Shown: positions 62,673 through 64,000 of the stretch, one piece after another
Layout: every line of letters starts with the position of its first letter
Position numbering within the stretch: the first letter of the stretch is position 1
Translations under genes and position numbers: made by a program
Source of the DNA: Grimontia celer
Lineage (GTDB): Bacteria > Pseudomonadota > Gammaproteobacteria > Enterobacterales > Vibrionaceae
Length of the DNA: 64,000 nucleotides
Assembly: GCF_900055185.1 (NCBI RefSeq)
Contig: NZ_FIZX01000001.1
Span: 1,736,001 to 1,800,000 of the forward strand
Direction of reading: 5' to 3'
The notes under the pieces: model-generated
What the model was told of the DNA's origin: nothing
Database searches by the model: none
The model's input: the letters and a program-made list of their open reading frames with translations, nothing else

Positions 62673-63194
62673 TTAGTAAACCAGAACCGCACGACGGTTC
62701 TTCGCGTAAGCTTCTTCACCCTGGCCAAGAACCAGTGGCTTTTCTTCACCGTAGCTTACGATAGAGATTTGAGATGCTGGTACGCCCAGTGCTTGCAGGT
62801 ACTTAGCAACTGCATTTGCACGACGCTCGCCCAGCGCGATGTTGTACTCAGGAGTACCACGCTCATCTGCGTGACCTTCTACAACTACTTTGATGTCTGC
62901 ATTAGCGCGCAGGAATTCTGCGTGTGCATCCAGCATATCTTCAAACTGTGGCAGAACAGAGTAATCGTCGAAGCTGAAGTAAACAGTTTGAGACTGACGC
63001 AACTCGTTGTTACGGATCTCTTGCTCAGTCAGGCCGCCTTGACCGCCATCAACTGGAGTCACAACAGTAGTTTGTGAACCGTTGTTAGTTTCGGTGCCAG
63101 TGCTGTCGGTAGAGCTGTCGCTTGAGCTACATGCCGCCAGAGTAAACATAGGCAGCGCTACAGCCAAACCCTTAAGTACTTTATTAACTTGCAT
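62673..63194 (-). CDS. pal: Peptidoglycan-associated lipoprotein Pal
   Basis: 173-residue outer-membrane lipoprotein that anchors the outer membrane to peptidoglycan with TolB. Signal with lipobox LAAC (C22), a Ser/Thr-rich linker, then the OmpA-like domain: [20 protein letters not shown], the peptidoglycan-binding [20 protein letters not shown] and [14 protein letters not shown]. Follows tolB by 33 bp and is followed by cpoB. Confidence 0.97.
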   Translation of the reverse strand: MQVNKVLKGLAVALPMFTLAACSSSDSSTDSTGTETNNGSQTTVVTPVDGGQGGLTEQEIRNNELRQSQTVYFSFDDYSVLPQFEDMLDAHAEFLRANADIKVVVEGHADERGTPEYNIALGERRANAVAKYLQALGVPASQISIVSYGEEKPLVLGQGEEAYAKNRRAVLVY

Positions 63195-63227
63195 CTTGTT
63201 TTCCTTATATCAAATAAGCGCAAATAT

Positions 63228-64000
63228 TTATTGGAACGGGGACCATGCTGGGGCTCTCACCCGGCCATTAGTAGCTGGTAGTCTTGCTTTGAAGCGTCCA
63301 TCAATGGACACCAAAGAAAGCACGTTATTACGCCCGTAAACTGAGCTGTAAATGACCATACTGCCGTTTGGCGCCAGGCTTGGAGATTCATCCAACATAG
63401 TTTTCGTTAGAATCTCAACAGCACCCGTTTGCAAATCTTGTTTTGCAATGTTGTAGCCTGAGTCCGAGCGGTGAACCATCACCAGGTATCTACCATCCGG
63501 GGTAAGTTGACCGCCGAGGTTCTGGCTACCTTGCCAAGTAATCCTATTGGTAGAACCATCGGCTAAATTTACTCGATAAATCTGTGGTTTACCACCCCGG
63601 TCTGAGGTAAAGATCAAAGACTGCCCGTTTGGATCCCAGAATGGTTCGGTGTTATTCGCACGGCCTTTGGTGATCTGGTCCATCTTGCGCGTCTTCAAAT
63701 CCAACACGTAAACCTGAAGACTGCCAGTTTTCGACAGTACCATCGCCAGTTTGCTGCCGTCCGGAGAGAAGCGTGGCGAACCGTTGTGACGTGGAAATGA
63801 CGAAATCATTTCACGTTCACCGGTGTAGATATTCATCAGGAATATCTGAGCCTGACCATTCTCGAAACTCACGTAAGCCAATTGTTTGCCGTCAGGAGAC
63901 CATGCCGGTGACATCAAGGGTTGCTTGGAACGAAGTACCAGCAATTCGTTGTAGCCATCGTAGTCCGCAATACGAAGTTGGTAAGGGTGTTCCGCTTTGT
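63228..64000 (-). CDS. tolB: Tol-Pal system protein TolB, C-terminal part (start beyond window)
   Basis: Periplasmic protein of the Tol-Pal system that binds Pal. The frame is open to the window edge (first visible residues [17 protein letters not shown]), and about 257 codons are present of a protein normally near 430. These belong to the six-bladed WD40-like propeller: repeated blades such as [60 protein letters not shown] and [15 protein letters not shown]. Runs leftward into pal and cpoB. Confidence 0.96.
   Translation of the reverse strand, partial: KAEHPYQLRIADYDGYNELLVLRSKQPLMSPAWSPDGKQLAYVSFENGQAQIFLMNIYTGEREMISSFPRHNGSPRFSPDGSKLAMVLSKTGSLQVYVLDLKTRKMDQITKGRANNTEPFWDPNGQSLIFTSDRGGKPQIYRVNLADGSTNRITWQGSQNLGGQLTPDGRYLVMVHRSDSGYNIAKQDLQTGAVEILTKTMLDESPSLAPNGSMVIYSSVYGRNNVLSLVSIDGRFKARLPATNGRVRAPAWSPFQ

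Overview
The window looks like a chromosomal segment of a marine gammaproteobacterium of the Vibrionaceae, probably the Photobacterium/Enterovibrio/Grimontia side of the family. Evidence: gene order around the trp operon (topA, yciN, sohB, yciK, rluB, yciO, rnm, trp, yciB, yciA, yciI), an AspS-type type II secretion pilotin beside yciI, tolB-pal-cpoB followed by nadA, a fused trpCF, and a tRNA-Ser(GGA) almost identical to the enterobacterial one. Species cannot be fixed from the sequence alone.

Layout. (1) 1-7.8 kb: nitrate assimilation. A siroheme methyltransferase (cobA), nirB, nirD and a NarK-type nitrate transporter run leftward; the molybdopterin nitrate reductase nasA runs rightward. 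The 402-bp gap between them holds a sigma-54 -24/-12 element facing each way and two NtrC-like enhancer sites, so the whole set is probably switched on by nitrogen starvation. (2) 7.8-17.3 kb: housekeeping genes (topA, yciN, a DUF805 membrane protein, sohB, yciK, rluB, yciO, rnm). (3) 17.36-25.26 kb: the tryptophan operon, with a TrpR operator inside the promoter, a leader peptide with three consecutive Trp codons, an attenuator, and then a type I-beta DAHP synthase gene placed ahead of trpE-G-D-CF-B-A. (4) 25.3-37.5 kb: yciB, yciA, yciI, the pilotin, RNA-modification enzymes, a neurotransmitter-sodium-symporter-family transporter, cardiolipin synthase, two regulators, two small outer-membrane beta-barrels, and a Mn-dependent pyrophosphatase. 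(5) 38.0-50.0 kb: one gene for a 4015-residue RTX adhesin secreted by a type I system, with 21 almost identical 117-residue repeats in exact 351-bp register. (6) 50.2-52.9 kb: a 37-residue membrane protein, tRNA-Ser, a UPF0149 protein and dbpA. (7) 53.0-60.6 kb: a DMSP (dimethylsulfoniopropionate) catabolic cluster dddD-dddR / dddB-dddC with a bile-acid/sodium-symporter-family transporter. (8) 60.7-64.0 kb: nadA, cpoB, pal and the end of tolB.

How it fits together. Precursor supply and pathway are joined under one Trp-sensing control region in the trp operon. DddD should release DMS from DMSP and yield a 3-hydroxypropionate-type product, which DddB and DddC would oxidise to acetyl-CoA; DddR is the likely activator. 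The adhesin looks like a LapA/BapA-type surface protein, but its exporter and any LapD/LapG pair are not in the window.

I did not see insertion sequences, CRISPR arrays, phage genes or a replication origin. The most notable points are the DAHP synthase at the head of the trp operon, the DMSP cluster with an unusual transporter, the perfectly phased adhesin repeats with a 239-bp exact internal duplicate, and three small ORFs that ordinary gene calling would miss.
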